Shown piece after piece: positions 1-9,453 of a stretch of DNA of 49,392 nt (the first letter of the stretch is position 1; every line of letters starts with the position of its first letter). Source of the DNA: Myxococcales bacterium (GTDB lineage Bacteria; Pseudomonadota; Gammaproteobacteria; DSM-16500); assembly GCA_903970525.1 (NCBI GenBank), contig CAJCIZ010000221.1, forward strand, positions 1-49,392, written 5' to 3'. Under the pieces are notes generated by a model. It had not been told where the DNA came from. It saw only the letters and a list, made by a program, of their open reading frames with translations, and searched no databases. The translations under genes were made by a program, and so were the position numbers.

Positions 1-267
1 AATGCACGCGTCATGATTCACCAACCGTTGGGCGGCGTGCAAGGGCAGGCGTCTGATATTGCGATTCATGCGGAAGAAACCTTAAAAGTCCGTGCGCGTA
101 TCAATAAAATTTTGGCGCATCACACCGGCCAGCCGGAAGAAACCATTGCAAAAGACACGGATAGAGATAATTTCATGAGCGCAGAACGTGCGATGGAATA
201 TCACATTATCGATAAAATCCTTGGCCATAGAAAAAATGTACCCAAAGAAAAAGTGAAAGAAGCTTGA
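1..267 (+). CDS. clpP: ATP-dependent Clp protease proteolytic subunit, 3' part
   Basis: This is the C-terminal part of ClpP, the tetradecameric serine protease that degrades substrates unfolded by ClpX or ClpA. The frame is open from the first base, so the gene starts before the window; the first Met in view is internal. The catalytic His lies in the MIHQPLGG motif, and the catalytic Asp is expected in the [10 protein letters not shown] segment. The catalytic Ser region is missing because it lies upstream. The next gene is clpX, 65 bp downstream on the same strand, the usual gammaproteobacterial order. The identification is secure from family knowledge; only completeness is unknown. Confidence 0.96.
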   Translation, partial: NARVMIHQPLGGVQGQASDIAIHAEETLKVRARINKILAHHTGQPEETIAKDTDRDNFMSAERAMEYHIIDKILGHRKNVPKEKVKEA

Positions 268-332
268 AATTAGAAAAAATGCCTATATCTAATAAGAAAT
301 AGACACGCAAACTACTAAAAGAGGTTGAATCC

Positions 333-1646
333 ATGAGTTCTGACCAGCGCGGAAATGGGAAAGATAGAGTATTGCACTGCTCATTTTGCAGTAAGAGCCA
401 ACATGAGGTCAAAAAACTCATCGCAGGGCCTTCTGTCTATGTTTGCGATGAATGCGTCGCGCTGTGTAATGAAATCATTCATGAACACGGCCCTGAAGAC
501 AAACATGCAGGTGAAGTTCTCCCAAAATTGCCTACACCTATGGAAATTCGAAAAATCCTCGATGAATATGTCGTCGGCCAAGCCACAGCCAAAAAAGTCT
601 TGTCCGTTGCCGTCTATAACCATTACAAACGTTTAAGTAGTAATGTAAAAAAAGACGATATCGAATTGAATAAAAGCAATATTTTGTTAATTGGCCCCAC
701 CGGTAGTGGTAAAACATTGCTGGCTGAAACCTTAGCGAGATTGCTGAATGTTCCTTTCGCAATTGCCGATGCGACCACACTAACCGAAGCGGGTTACGTG
801 GGCGAAGACGTCGAAAATATCATTCAAAAATTATTACAGAAAGCCGATTACGATGTGGCTAAAGCTCAAACGGGTATTGTTTATATCGATGAAATCGACA
901 AAATTTCACGCAAATCAGAAAATCCATCGATTACTCGCGACGTTTCAGGCGAAGGTGTACAACAAGCCTTGTTGAAATTGATCGAAGGAACGGTAGCCTC
1001 AGTACCACCTCAAGGCGGCCGCAAGCATCCACAACAAGAATTTATCCAAGTGGATACCCGAAATATTTTATTTATCTGTGGCGGCGCTTTTGCCGGCTTA
1101 GATAAAGTTGTACGCGATCGTTCTGAAAAATCAGGCATTGGCTTCCATGCCGAAATTCGTGGTAAAGATGATGCAAAAACAGCAGATCAGTTATTACATG
1201 AAGTGGAGCCAGGCGATTTGATTCGTTTTGGTTTAATTCCAGAATTGATTGGTCGTTTACCTGTGGTTGCTTCTTTAGAAGAATTAGACAAAAAAGCGCT
1301 CGTCAGTATTTTAACTGAGCCCAAAAATGCGTTGGTTAAACAATATCGCAAATTATTCGAAATGGAAAAAGTTGCGCTAGAATTTCGTGAGAATGCTCTG
1401 CAATCCATCGCTGAACGCTGTGTTGAGAAGAAGACAGGCGCGCGCGGGCTGCGGTCAATTCTTGAAAAAACATTGTTAGATATTATGTATGAACTCCCCT
1501 CATTGCAAAATGTCTCAAAAGTCATCATCGATGAAACTACAGTTTCCGGAGAATCTCAGCCTATTATTATGTACGAAAGTCCTGAGTTAGTGGCTGCAAA
1601 AGAGCAAGAAGCAGTCCGCCAACAAAGTGTTGCATCGTCAGAGTAA
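333..1646 (+). CDS. clpX: ATP-dependent Clp protease ATP-binding subunit ClpX
   Basis: ClpX is the AAA+ unfoldase that feeds substrates, including SsrA-tagged proteins, to ClpP. The 437-residue protein has the N-terminal C4 zinc-binding domain (Cys16, Cys19, Cys38, Cys41), Walker A GPTGSGKT at 121-128, Walker B ending in IDEID near 185-189, the GYVG pore loop, the RKH loop and the IGF loop that docks on ClpP. Length is normal for the family (E. coli has 424). The start is supported by GAGG about 8 bp upstream. It lies between clpP and lon, so proteolysis genes are clustered. No clear heat-shock promoter was seen in the 65-bp gap before it. Confidence 0.98.
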   Translation: MSSDQRGNGKDRVLHCSFCSKSQHEVKKLIAGPSVYVCDECVALCNEIIHEHGPEDKHAGEVLPKLPTPMEIRKILDEYVVGQATAKKVLSVAVYNHYKRLSSNVKKDDIELNKSNILLIGPTGSGKTLLAETLARLLNVPFAIADATTLTEAGYVGEDVENIIQKLLQKADYDVAKAQTGIVYIDEIDKISRKSENPSITRDVSGEGVQQALLKLIEGTVASVPPQGGRKHPQQEFIQVDTRNILFICGGAFAGLDKVVRDRSEKSGIGFHAEIRGKDDAKTADQLLHEVEPGDLIRFGLIPELIGRLPVVASLEELDKKALVSILTEPKNALVKQYRKLFEMEKVALEFRENALQSIAERCVEKKTGARGLRSILEKTLLDIMYELPSLQNVSKVIIDETTVSGESQPIIMYESPELVAAKEQEAVRQQSVASSE

Positions 1647-1727
1647 AATGGCAGTAAATCTATGCTATTATTAATAGAAGAGAGTCTTTTTTTGACTACG
1701 GATGCTTCAACACAGAGGACCTAACTT

Positions 1728-4169
1728 ATGCCACAAACCACTAAAAATGATAACACTCTCTTAGGCTTACCTCTGTTACCGCTGAGAGATGTGGTTGTTT
1801 ATCCTTACATGGTTATCCCATTATTCGTCGGTCGCGAGCGCTCGATCAAAGCCTTAGAAATCGCGATGGCGTCAGACAAGCAAATCCTGCTCGTCACACA
1901 AAAAAGTGCGTCTGAAGATCAGCCCAAAGAAGATGAATTATATCAAATAGGTACATTAGCGACCGTCTTGCAATTATTAAAATTGCCAGATGGCACCGTT
2001 AAAGTCTTAATCGAAGGCACTCGTCGTGCCAAAGTACTACGTTTTGTTAGTAACGAAGCATATTTCTTGGCGGATATTGAATTAATGGATGACGCCAATA
2101 CCAATTCTCGTGACATCGAAATCTTAGTGCGTTCCTTGAAATCACAGTTCGAACAATACGTTAAATTAAATCGTAAAATTCCTACAGAAATTCTCGCATC
2201 CGTACTTGCTATCGATGATGGCAGCCGTTTAGCAGATACGATTACAGCGCATCTCAGTTTAAAAATCGATGAAAAACAAAAATTGCTCGAGATTATTGAT
2301 TTAGTCAAACGCCTAGAAAAATTAGTTGGCGTGATGGAATCAGAAATTGATTTACTGCAAGTTGAAAAGCGCATACGCGGTCGCGTCAAACGCCAAATGG
2401 AAAAAACCCAGCGCGAATACTATTTAAATGAACAAATGAAAGCGATTCAAAAAGAATTAGGCGAATTAGAAGATTCACCAAATGAACTTGAAGCACTCGC
2501 AAAGAAAATTGAAAAAGCAGGCATGTCGAAAGAAGCAAAAGAAAAATGCACAGCAGAACTCAACAAATTAAAAATGATGTCACCGATGTCTGCAGAGGCG
2601 ACTGTTTCGCGTAATTTTTTAGATTGGATGTTGTCGTTACCTTGGGCTAAGCGCACAGAGTTACGTTCTGACTTAACAGAAGCTGAAAAAATTCTAGAAG
2701 ACGAGCACTTTGGTTTGAAAGAAGTGAAAGAACGTATTCTAGAATATCTGGCTGTACAACAACGCGTGAAAAAGTTGAAAGGGCCAATTCTCTGTTTAGT
2801 GGGGCCTCCTGGGGTGGGTAAAACTTCTTTGGGTCAGTCTATTGCCAATGCGACAGGACGAAAGTTTATTCGTATGTCATTAGGCGGCGTGCGTGATGAA
2901 GCTGAAATTCGCGGACACAGAAAAACCTATATTGGTGCGATGCCCGGTAAAATTTTACAAAAAATTTCAAAAACCGATGCGAACAATCCATTTTTCCTGT
3001 TAGATGAAATCGATAAAATGTCTAGTGATTTCCGCGGCGATCCTGCTTCTGCTTTATTAGAAGTCTTAGATCCTGAACAAAATCATTCATTCAACGATCA
3101 CTATCTAGAAGTGGATTATGATCTCTCTGATGTGATGTTTGTTGCCACGGCCAATACATTAGAAATTCCACCGGCTTTACGCGATCGTATGGAAATTATC
3201 CGTATTCCGGGTTATACCGAAGATGAAAAAATTAATATCGCAATGAGACACTTAATTCCTAAGCAGTTGATTGCCAATGGCTTAAAAGCCTCTGAAGTTG
3301 GCTTAGATGAAAAAACAGTGCAACACATTGTGCGTTACTACACGCGTGAAGCAGGCGTACGTAATTTAGAACGTGAAATATCAAAACTGTTCCGCAAAGT
3401 GGTAAAAGAAGTCTTGCTGAAAAAACGCAGCAGCAAAATCAAAGTCGATATCAGTGATCTCGAACAATATCTCGGTGTGAGACGCTTCCGTTATGATATG
3501 GCGGCTGAAAAAGATCAAGTGGGTCAAGTGAAAGGTTTAGCTTGGACTGAAGTCGGTGGTGAATTATTAGAAATTGAAGCTGCGACCTTACCAGGCAAAG
3601 GCAAAACAACCTACACAGGCCAATTAGGCGAAGTGATGCAAGAATCCATTCAAGCCGCTTTAACCGTTGTACGTTCACGTGCGCCTTTCTTAGGTATCTC
3701 TAAGCACTTCTTTGAGAAGCATGACATTCACATTCACGTACCAGAAGGTGCGACACCTAAAGATGGTCCTAGCGCCGGTATCAGCATGTGTACGGCCTTG
3801 GTCTCTGTCATGACCAATCTTCCTGTGCGTGCAGATTATGCGATGACAGGTGAGATCACATTGCGTGGCGAAGTTTTACCTGTAGGTGGCATCAAAGAGA
3901 AATTATTGGCTGCGCATCGCGGTGGTATTAAGAGCGTTATTATCCCATCTGAAAATGTGAAGGATTTAAAAGAAATCCCTGACAATATCAAGAAAGACTT
4001 AGCGATCAAGCCAGTACGTTGGATTGATGAAGTATTTACTTATGCTTTGGTGGGGTATCACTCGCAAGTCCAAACCAAGACTAAGACCACGAAGAAGCTA
4101 AAATCTTTGGCAAGACCGGTCGCTGTGCATAAGAAAATCCGCAAGGGCGACAGAGATAGAGCACATTAG
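1728..4169 (+). CDS. lon: Lon ATP-dependent serine protease
   Basis: Lon degrades misfolded and short-lived regulatory proteins in the cytoplasm. The 813-residue protein has the N-terminal LON substrate-binding domain (about 10-205), a coiled-coil linker, an AAA+ domain with Walker A GPPGVGKT at 359-366 and Walker B FLLDEIDK, and the C-terminal peptidase domain with the Ser-Lys dyad (Ser682 in DGPSAG, Lys725 in GGIKEK). The last 30 or so residues form a Lys/Arg-rich tail. AGAGGA lies upstream of the chosen ATG. It follows clpX by 81 bp and precedes hupB, as in many gammaproteobacteria. Confidence 0.98.
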   Translation: MPQTTKNDNTLLGLPLLPLRDVVVYPYMVIPLFVGRERSIKALEIAMASDKQILLVTQKSASEDQPKEDELYQIGTLATVLQLLKLPDGTVKVLIEGTRRAKVLRFVSNEAYFLADIELMDDANTNSRDIEILVRSLKSQFEQYVKLNRKIPTEILASVLAIDDGSRLADTITAHLSLKIDEKQKLLEIIDLVKRLEKLVGVMESEIDLLQVEKRIRGRVKRQMEKTQREYYLNEQMKAIQKELGELEDSPNELEALAKKIEKAGMSKEAKEKCTAELNKLKMMSPMSAEATVSRNFLDWMLSLPWAKRTELRSDLTEAEKILEDEHFGLKEVKERILEYLAVQQRVKKLKGPILCLVGPPGVGKTSLGQSIANATGRKFIRMSLGGVRDEAEIRGHRKTYIGAMPGKILQKISKTDANNPFFLLDEIDKMSSDFRGDPASALLEVLDPEQNHSFNDHYLEVDYDLSDVMFVATANTLEIPPALRDRMEIIRIPGYTEDEKINIAMRHLIPKQLIANGLKASEVGLDEKTVQHIVRYYTREAGVRNLEREISKLFRKVVKEVLLKKRSSKIKVDISDLEQYLGVRRFRYDMAAEKDQVGQVKGLAWTEVGGELLEIEAATLPGKGKTTYTGQLGEVMQESIQAALTVVRSRAPFLGISKHFFEKHDIHIHVPEGATPKDGPSAGISMCTALVSVMTNLPVRADYAMTGEITLRGEVLPVGGIKEKLLAAHRGGIKSVIIPSENVKDLKEIPDNIKKDLAIKPVRWIDEVFTYALVGYHSQVQTKTKTTKKLKSLARPVAVHKKIRKGDRDRAH

Positions 4170-4208
4170 GATTTTTCTATTTCTCACCCTCTCTAAATAT
4201 TACCTTTC

Positions 4209-4242
4209 TGTCATCCCCGCGTAGGCGGGGATCCATTTCTAC
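4209..4242. repeat. Half copy of the 95-bp palindromic repeat family
   Basis: The segment starts TGTCATCCCC and holds a perfect 6-bp stem with a 4-nt loop (CCCCGC/GCGGGG), then ATCCATTTCTAC. It matches the left end of the full elements at 24031-24127 and 41616-41710, but no right terminal repeat follows. It lies directly after lon and could act as a weak hairpin at the transcript end, although no T-run follows it. Confidence 0.75.
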
Positions 4243-4328
4243 TTAGATCACACTCTGTCCTCCTATAGAAATCTGGTCAAGAATTTTCCTAAGTGACATT
4301 TCACCAGCAATAATAGACATATGTTCGC

Positions 4329-4358
4329 TTGACACGCATTTGATCCAGTTGGTATAAC
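4329..4358 (+). promoter_or_regulatory. Sigma-70 promoter of hupB
   Basis: A perfect -35 box TTGACA (4329-4334) is followed after 18 bp by TATAAC (4353-4358), five of six matches to the -10 consensus. Transcription would begin about 50 bp before the hupB start at 4412, so hupB can be expressed independently of lon. Confidence 0.8.
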
Positions 4359-4411
4359 TCTCAAACTCAAAATTTAAGTAACTATCATTGACCGACAAGA
4401 GTAGGGGTAAT

Positions 4412-4699
4412 ATGAATAAACAAGAATTAATTGATCTCATCGCAACAGAAGCTGATCTTTCCAAAGCAACGGCTACACGCGCCTTAGAAGCGTTATTAGA
4501 CGGCGTTGCGGGTTCCTTACAAAAAGGCGATCCTGTTGTGTTAGTTAATTTTGGTACATTTGTTGTTAAGCAACGTGCTGCTCGTGAAGGACGCAATCCA
4601 CAAACAGGACAAAAAATTAATATCAAAGCCGCGAAAGTTGTCGGGTTTAAAGCGGGTAAGGCACTAAAAGAAGCTGTGAAAGAAAAAGACCGCGAATAA
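4412..4699 (+). CDS. hupB: DNA-binding protein HU (beta type)
   Basis: HU is a small dimeric nucleoid protein that bends DNA. The 95-residue product begins [11 protein letters not shown] and carries the HU/IHF signature [15 protein letters not shown] near residues 61-75, ending in [13 protein letters not shown], the right size for the family (90-95). I chose the ATG at 4412 because AGGGG lies just upstream and HU proteins begin MNK; an in-frame TTG at 4388 would add eight unconserved residues. It sits after lon, where hupB is found in many gammaproteobacteria, and has its own strong promoter at 4329-4358. Confidence 0.97.
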   Translation: MNKQELIDLIATEADLSKATATRALEALLDGVAGSLQKGDPVVLVNFGTFVVKQRAAREGRNPQTGQKINIKAAKVVGFKAGKALKEAVKEKDRE

Positions 4700-4742
4700 C
4701 GTAAAAATCTTTTGCTTTTTGTCAAAAAAACGAATAGCTTAC

Positions 4743-4805
4743 ACACCTGCACGGAAAAGGTGGCCATGGATATTCTGGCTCCTCCGTGCGGTGTTTTCGT
4801 TTTTA
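4743..4805 (+). terminator. Possible terminator between hupB and the tRNAs
   Basis: ACACC-TG-CACGGA (4743-4755) pairs with TCCGTGCGGTGT (4793-4804) through about 12 bp with one bulge, enclosing a long loop of about 37 nt, and is followed by a T-rich run. The long loop makes this less certain than a classical terminator; it could instead be a processing structure ahead of the tRNAs. Confidence 0.4.
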
Positions 4806-4817
4806 TACCTGTGAGTT

Positions 4818-4893
4818 GGGTGCTTAGCTCAGCTGGGAGAGCATCGCCCTTACAAGGCGAGGGTCGTGGGTTCGATCCCCTCAGCACCCACCA
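4818..4893 (+). tRNA. tRNA-Val (anticodon TAC)
   Basis: The 76-nt sequence folds as a cloverleaf with acceptor stem GGGTGCT/AGCACCC, D-loop AGCTGGGA, anticodon TAC at 4851-4853 in the loop between GCCC and GGCG, and T-arm GGTTCGATCCC. The 3' CCA is encoded. It is followed 15 bp later by tRNA-Asp. Confidence 0.97.
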
Positions 4894-4908
4894 TTTAGAA
4901 AAGAGTTT

Positions 4909-4985
4909 GGAGTGGTAGTTCAGTTGGTTAGAATACCGGCCTGTCACGCCGGGGGTCGCGGGTTCGAGTCCCGTCCACTCCGCCA
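4909..4985 (+). tRNA. tRNA-Asp (anticodon GTC)
   Basis: The 77-nt sequence has acceptor stem GGAGTGG/CCACTCC, anticodon GTC at 4943-4945 within CCGGCCTGTCACGCCGG, T-arm GGGTTCGAGTCCC and encoded CCA. It ends 17 bp before ppiD, so the tRNA pair and ppiD may share a transcript. Confidence 0.97.
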
Positions 4986-5002
4986 TTCAAGAGAGCGCGT
5001 TC

Positions 5003-6916
5003 ATGCTTCAAAGCATTCGTGATCATACGCAAGGTTGGATTGCAGGAGTGATTATCTCTCTTGTCATACTTTCATTTGCAATGTGGGGCATACACAGTTA
5101 TCTAGTGGGTGCTACCGATACCACAACCGTCGCAAAAGTGAATGGTGTTGTATTAACAAAAAATCAATTAAATTCTGCCTATCAACGTCTTCGCAGACAA
5201 GTTCAAAGCAATGTCAATGCGGCTTATAATTTCTCACCCGCAATGGAAACTGAACTCAAGCAACGCGCATTACAATCCTTAGTTCGTATTGAAGTTCTCA
5301 GACAAGGATCACTGGATGATTCTTTTCACGTTTCAACAAGACAAGTAGATGACTTTTTAGAGAACATGCCTGAGTTTCAAGTGCATGGGCAATTTTCCAT
5401 GTCTAGATTTAACCAACTTCTAGCGGCCGCTTTATATAATCCAGGCGAGTTTCTTGATTTAATTAAAACAACATTACTTATCGATCAACCCCGCTTAGGC
5501 ATTGTTTTCAGTGCGTTTGCACTACCCAATGAGGTTGAGAGCACCTTGGCTTTAGTCAATCAAGAACGTGATGTGGATTATTTATTGTTGCCAAATGATT
5601 TCTTTACGAAAGAAGTCGGTGCGATTTCAGATGACGAAGTAGTGGCTTATTACAAGCAACATCAGAATGATTATAAAGCGCCAGAAAAAGTCAGCGTTGA
5701 TTATCTCGCATTGTCGATGAAAGATTTAATCGCTGCCGTCACTGTCACGGATGCAGCACTGAAAACGTTCTATAATGAAAATATCAATTCTTTCACTATC
5801 CCAGCGCAGTGGAATGTCGATCAACTTTTAATTCCACTCAATGAAAATGCTTCTGATCAAGAAGTCAGTGCAGCGAAGAAAAAAGCGGATGACATCATCG
5901 ACAAATTAAATCATGGCACTGATTTTGCGACAGCGGCCAAAGAGTTTCCTGCCAATAATGCAGAAAAAAAATCCCTCACGTGGGTGACATTAACTCAAGT
6001 GTCGCCTGAGTTACAAAAAGCCGTCTCAGAGTTAACAAGCTTAGGTCAACTGAGCGCGCCTATTCACACTAAAAATGGTTTTGTGGTGCTGAAACTCATC
6101 GGAGTGAAAGCGTCACAGGTTCAACCATTTGATACAGTTAAAGACAAAGCTAAAGAAGTTTTAAGCCGACAACAAGCGGAAGAAAAATTTGCTGAATTAA
6201 GAGATAAATTAGCGAATGTGACGTACGAACATCCTGATTCTTTAGATACGGCTGCTAAAACATTAGGATTGACGGTCAAAACATCTTCTACGTTTTCACA
6301 AGCGGATGGTTCAGATGATATCTCTGGTAATCAGAAAGTTCGTGATGCGGCCTTTACCAATGACGTATTAAATTCACAAAATAACAGTGATGTCATTCAA
6401 GTCAGTCCAGATCTTGCTATTGTTTTACGAATTAAATCACACACGCCAGCAACAGTATTACCTTTAGCGGATGTGAAGCAAAAAATTATTGATACGTTAA
6501 CCGCACAAAAAGCAGAAGCGAAAGCAGAGGCCATGGCCTTAGAAATCAAGAATAAACTGCAAAATCATACAGCGCCGGATGCTATTGCTCAGCAATATCA
6601 TTTTGATTGGACTAAGCTTGGTTTTATCGGGCGTTATGCGACTAAAGTGGATTCTGCAATCTTATATACGGCTTTCCGAACACCTAGACCACAAAATGGT
6701 GAAGCAGTTTACGCTGAAGTGAAAACACCGCAAGGATTTGCCATTGTAGCGACTCATGCGATACGGGATGGTTCTAACTCATCTAACCAACCTCAATACG
6801 ATGTTTATGCAGAGCAAGTGCAAAACAGTGATGCGATGCTTGAATATAAGTTGTATGTTGAAAGTTTACTGAAGAAAGCAAAGATTACATCTAATAATGA
6901 AAATGTTGGATCTTAA
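5003..6916 (+). CDS. ppiD: Periplasmic folding chaperone PpiD (SurA/parvulin type)
   Basis: PpiD is an inner-membrane-anchored periplasmic chaperone near the Sec translocon that helps newly exported proteins fold. The 637-residue protein opens with a short cytoplasmic segment (MLQSIRDHTQGW), one membrane anchor at about 12-34, a SurA-like N-terminal chaperone region, and a parvulin-type peptidyl-prolyl isomerase domain at about 265-365 ending in NGFVVLKLIG. Parvulin domains in PpiD are often catalytically inactive; I cannot judge this here. A GAGAG stretch lies before the ATG. The lon-hupB-ppiD order is conserved and a terminator follows. Confidence 0.94.
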   Translation: MLQSIRDHTQGWIAGVIISLVILSFAMWGIHSYLVGATDTTTVAKVNGVVLTKNQLNSAYQRLRRQVQSNVNAAYNFSPAMETELKQRALQSLVRIEVLRQGSLDDSFHVSTRQVDDFLENMPEFQVHGQFSMSRFNQLLAAALYNPGEFLDLIKTTLLIDQPRLGIVFSAFALPNEVESTLALVNQERDVDYLLLPNDFFTKEVGAISDDEVVAYYKQHQNDYKAPEKVSVDYLALSMKDLIAAVTVTDAALKTFYNENINSFTIPAQWNVDQLLIPLNENASDQEVSAAKKKADDIIDKLNHGTDFATAAKEFPANNAEKKSLTWVTLTQVSPELQKAVSELTSLGQLSAPIHTKNGFVVLKLIGVKASQVQPFDTVKDKAKEVLSRQQAEEKFAELRDKLANVTYEHPDSLDTAAKTLGLTVKTSSTFSQADGSDDISGNQKVRDAAFTNDVLNSQNNSDVIQVSPDLAIVLRIKSHTPATVLPLADVKQKIIDTLTAQKAEAKAEAMALEIKNKLQNHTAPDAIAQQYHFDWTKLGFIGRYATKVDSAILYTAFRTPRPQNGEAVYAEVKTPQGFAIVATHAIRDGSNSSNQPQYDVYAEQVQNSDAMLEYKLYVESLLKKAKITSNNENVGS

Positions 6917-6919
6917 AAT

Positions 6920-6957
6920 AAAAAAGCCCCGCTAGTTCGACTAGCGAGGCTTTCTTT
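6920..6957. terminator. Bidirectional rho-independent terminator
   Basis: AGCCCCGCTAG (6925-6935) pairs with CTAGCGAGGCT (6941-6951), with one internal mismatch and a TTCG-type loop. An A-run lies on the left and a T-run on the right, so it can stop ppiD transcripts and also those of the convergent small gene at 6972-7187. Confidence 0.88.
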
Positions 6958-6971
6958 AAATGTTCTGTCTC

Positions 6972-7187
6972 TTATCCTGCAAATATAGGCGCTGCATTCA
7001 CGGAAGGTTGTGAATTGACAACATTGTTCGCTTGAGAAATATCTTGGCCGCCATAATTAAAGCTACCAGTCTCAGCGTTGCTCGCAACTTGAGTTGAGGA
7101 TAAAGTGCTAGCCAGTTGATTGGCATCGATAGATGCTGCAAATGCACTAGAAGACATGAGTAATAAAACAATTGCTAACTTTCTCAT
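6972..7187 (-). CDS. Small secreted protein of unknown function
   Basis: I do not recognise this 71-residue product. It begins with a clear Sec signal peptide (MRKLAIVLLLMSSSAFA, cleavage probably after residue 17 or 18), leaving a mature peptide of about 53 residues rich in Asn, Gln, Ser and Ala and containing no Cys. AAGGAG lies 6-8 bp before the ATG, and a near-consensus sigma-70 promoter (7217-7245) lies 30 bp upstream, overlapped by a perfect palindrome. These control signals make a real, possibly well-expressed and regulated gene likely despite its size. It is monocistronic and convergent with ppiD. Confidence 0.78.
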   Translation of the reverse strand: MRKLAIVLLLMSSSAFAASIDANQLASTLSSTQVASNAETGSFNYGGQDISQANNVVNSQPSVNAAPIFAG

Positions 7188-7214
7188 ATATTCTCCTTGG
7201 AGGTTAAATCAACC

Positions 7215-7230
7215 GCATTATACATAATGC
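7215..7230. promoter_or_regulatory. Palindrome over the -10 box, possible operator
   Basis: GCATTAT-AC-ATAATGC is a perfect 7+2+7 inverted repeat covering the -10 hexamer of the small secreted protein gene. A dimeric repressor bound there would block RNA polymerase. No matching regulator was identified. Confidence 0.4.
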
Positions 7231-7245
7231 TGTGTCTAATGTCAT
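7217..7245 (-). promoter_or_regulatory. Sigma-70 promoter of the 71-residue secreted protein
   Basis: Read on the minus strand, ATGACA (7245-7240, five of six matches) is followed after 17 bp by a perfect TATAAT (7222-7217). The gene starts 30 bp further down. Confidence 0.78.
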
Positions 7246-7297
7246 CAGTCACCAATAACTGACATTATTTGACCAGACATAGAGGCGTCATTGCGAC

Positions 7298-8089
7298 CTA
7301 TGCATCTTCTAACACCATCCCGGCTGTCGCATGAAACCCGGCATCTACATGCAATATTTCACCCGTAATACCCGAAGCTAAATCAGAACACATAAACGCT
7401 GCAGCATTTCCAACTTCTTCAGTTGTTACATTTTTGCGCAACGGTGCTGATTTTTCATTAAAAGCTAACATTTTGCGGAAATTTTTAATACCTGCTGCCG
7501 CCAAGGTACGAATTGGGCCGGCAGAGATACCATTCACACGAATTCCTTCAGGTCCAAGGCTCGCAGCTAAATAACGTACGTTTGCTTCTAAGCTCGCTTT
7601 AGCAACACCCATCACATTATAGAAAGGAACAGTCTTTTCAGCGCCGTAGTACGTCATTGTTAGAATAGAGCCGTTACGGCCCTTCATCATGCCGTGACCG
7701 GCTTGGGCAAGCGCAGCGAGGCTGTAAGAGCTGATATCATGTGCGATTCTGAAACCTTCACGGTTTACAGCAGCAATATATTCGCCTTCTAATTGGTCGG
7801 CAGGTGCGTAGGCTACAGAATGAACAATGATGTCTAATCCATCCCAGTTTTTTTGTAAGGCGGTAAATAAATCTTTGATTTGCTCATCACTGCTGACATC
7901 ACAAGGGATAATGGATTTCACATTCCAGGCGGCACCCATTTCTTCTACGCGGCTTTTTAGCTTTTCGCCTTGGTAGGTGAGGGCGAGTTCTGCGCCTTGT
8001 TGATGCATTGCTTCTGCAATCCCATACGCAATGGAACGATCGCTAGCAAGACCGACGATTAATGCACGTTTACCTCTTAAAAAACCCAT
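7298..8089 (-). CDS. fabI: Enoyl-[acyl-carrier-protein] reductase (NADH) FabI
   Basis: FabI performs the last reduction of each fatty-acid elongation cycle and is the target of triclosan-type inhibitors. From the chosen start the protein has 263 residues (E. coli has 262), beginning [19 protein letters not shown] with the NADH-binding Rossmann fold, and carrying Tyr147, Tyr157 and Lys164 of the FabI active site ([10 protein letters not shown]). I chose the ATG at 8089 because AAAGGA lies 8-10 bp before it and other FabI proteins begin there; the longer in-frame version from 8131 adds 14 unconserved residues. A promoter with an extended -10 lies at 8130-8158. Confidence 0.97.
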   Translation of the reverse strand: MGFLRGKRALIVGLASDRSIAYGIAEAMHQQGAELALTYQGEKLKSRVEEMGAAWNVKSIIPCDVSSDEQIKDLFTALQKNWDGLDIIVHSVAYAPADQLEGEYIAAVNREGFRIAHDISSYSLAALAQAGHGMMKGRNGSILTMTYYGAEKTVPFYNVMGVAKASLEANVRYLAASLGPEGIRVNGISAGPIRTLAAAGIKNFRKMLAFNEKSAPLRKNVTTEEVGNAAAFMCSDLASGITGEILHVDAGFHATAGMVLEDA

Positions 8090-8129
8090 AGTGATATCCT
8101 TTATCTGGTAGTAGTTGGAAATGGTCGGC

Positions 8130-8158
8130 ATTCTAACATGGGGTGGGCGTTACCACAA
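8130..8158 (-). promoter_or_regulatory. Probable fabI promoter with extended -10
   Basis: On the minus strand TTGTGG is followed after 17 bp by TAGAAT preceded by TGT, an extended -10 arrangement (TGnTAGAAT). The -35 is weak (three of six), which extended -10 promoters tolerate. It lies 41 bp before the fabI start. Confidence 0.5.
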
Positions 8159-8170
8159 TTTTCCAAAGAT

Positions 8171-9382
8171 CTATTCGCCTTCTATGTTTTCAAGAACAGG
8201 TGGGATAAGCGCCGGCGTATCATCATGCGCAATGCCATCCAACTCAACCTTCTCAATCTGCCCAAATCGTGCCGTAATTTTTTTCGCAGAAATATGCACT
8301 TGATCAACTTCGCTGTGTGCTTTAGCAATATGACCCGCCACATCATCCATGCGTTTTTGGAAGCGTTTAAAATCATTCGCTAATAAGCGTAAGTGATCTT
8401 GAATGATATTGAGTTGTTTACGTGTGGCAGTATCTTTCAATACAGCGCGTGCAGTTGTTAAGATTGCCATCATGGTAGTAGGGGAGACCATCCACACTTT
8501 TGCACGATGTGCTGCTTCAACTAAATCAGGGTGTCTTGCATGAATTTCTGAGAAAACGGCTTCTGCTGGAATAAACATTACCGCGCCATCAGTGGTTTCA
8601 CCAGGAATGATATATTTTTCAGCGATATCTTGAATATGTTTTCGAATGTCTTTCTTAAATTGTATTTCTGCTTGGCTTCTTTCAGCTTCTGGCAAGTGAA
8701 TATCCGTTAATAGACGAAAATTCTCTAGAGGAAATTTCGCATCAATCACTATATTCCCAGTCGGTTCAGGCAAGAATAAAATGCAATCTGCGCGTTTATC
8801 ATTGCTTAAGGTATGCTGGAAAGAAAAATGCTGTTCCGGTAAAACATTGCGAATTAAAGCAGATAACTGCACTTCACCAAATGCGCCTCGTGAGCGTTTG
8901 TCGTTAAGTAAATCTTGGAGGCTCACCACATTGGTAGAAAGTTCTGTAATTTTTTTCTGTGCTTCATCAATCAACGCTAAGCGTTTAATGACATCTGTGA
9001 AGGTTTCAGTAGTTTTTTCAAATCCTGCCGTCAAACGCTTTTCAACTTGTTGATTAATTTCTTTAAGGCGGGCGTCTGTTGTTTGTGTCAGTGCTTCTAC
9101 TCGTTTGCCTAATTCACTGGCGTAATCGGTTAAGGATTCTTTCACATTGGAGCGGGTGTCTTGTACACCTTTTTGCAAAGTATCTTGTAGAATTTTCAAC
9201 GCTTCTAATTGCCGTTCATCGAATTTCTCGCGGTATTCGGTGAGGGCTTGTTGCTGTTGTAAGCGTGATTCGCTTAATTTTTCTAAAAGGCTTTCTTTTA
9301 ATTGATGGCCTATGCGTTGCAAAAATAACACGACGATAGAGGCTATAATCAATGCAGTGAGTAAATAAATGATGACTAACAT
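8171..9382 (-). CDS. rmuC: DNA recombination protein RmuC family
   Basis: RmuC-family proteins limit recombination at inverted repeats and are predicted to hold a PD-(D/E)XK nuclease-like fold. The 403-residue protein has an N-terminal hydrophobic anchor (about 2-22), a long Gln/Glu/Lys-rich coiled coil (about 28-150), and the conserved RmuC domain with RGAFGEVQL and the core motif IVIDAKFPLENF. The ribosome site is weak (GGAAAAA). It lies between rseP and fabI on the same strand. A role in restraining inverted-repeat recombination is notable in a genome with this many palindromic repeats, but that link is only inference. Confidence 0.92.
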   Translation of the reverse strand: MLVIIYLLTALIIASIVVLFLQRIGHQLKESLLEKLSESRLQQQQALTEYREKFDERQLEALKILQDTLQKGVQDTRSNVKESLTDYASELGKRVEALTQTTDARLKEINQQVEKRLTAGFEKTTETFTDVIKRLALIDEAQKKITELSTNVVSLQDLLNDKRSRGAFGEVQLSALIRNVLPEQHFSFQHTLSNDKRADCILFLPEPTGNIVIDAKFPLENFRLLTDIHLPEAERSQAEIQFKKDIRKHIQDIAEKYIIPGETTDGAVMFIPAEAVFSEIHARHPDLVEAAHRAKVWMVSPTTMMAILTTARAVLKDTATRKQLNIIQDHLRLLANDFKRFQKRMDDVAGHIAKAHSEVDQVHISAKKITARFGQIEKVELDGIAHDDTPALIPPVLENIEGE

Positions 9383-9453
9383 ATTTTTTCCATGTTTTAT
9401 GGGATGGCTAAGAGCAATTGGATGCCATTATACAGGATTTTGAGAAAGGTGTA

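Noticed and set aside
1647-1727. Short CTATTA/TAATAG palindrome and T-run between clpX and lon as a terminator
   Set aside because: The stem is entirely AT and the T-run is 20 bp away with other sequence between, so a real terminator is unlikely.
4388-4411. TTG start giving HU an eight-residue extension
   Set aside because: HU proteins begin MNK, and AGGGG lies just before the internal ATG at 4412.
4243-4986. Open reading frame of 247 codons on the minus strand across the tRNA pair
   Set aside because: It is the antisense translation of two tRNA genes and hupB. The typical tRNA-antisense string GLEPATPGV and a second WVLRGSNPRPS segment are well-known artefacts.
8138-8383. 81-codon plus-strand frame opposite rmuC
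   Set aside because: It is a shadow of the conserved rmuC C terminus and the fabI upstream region.
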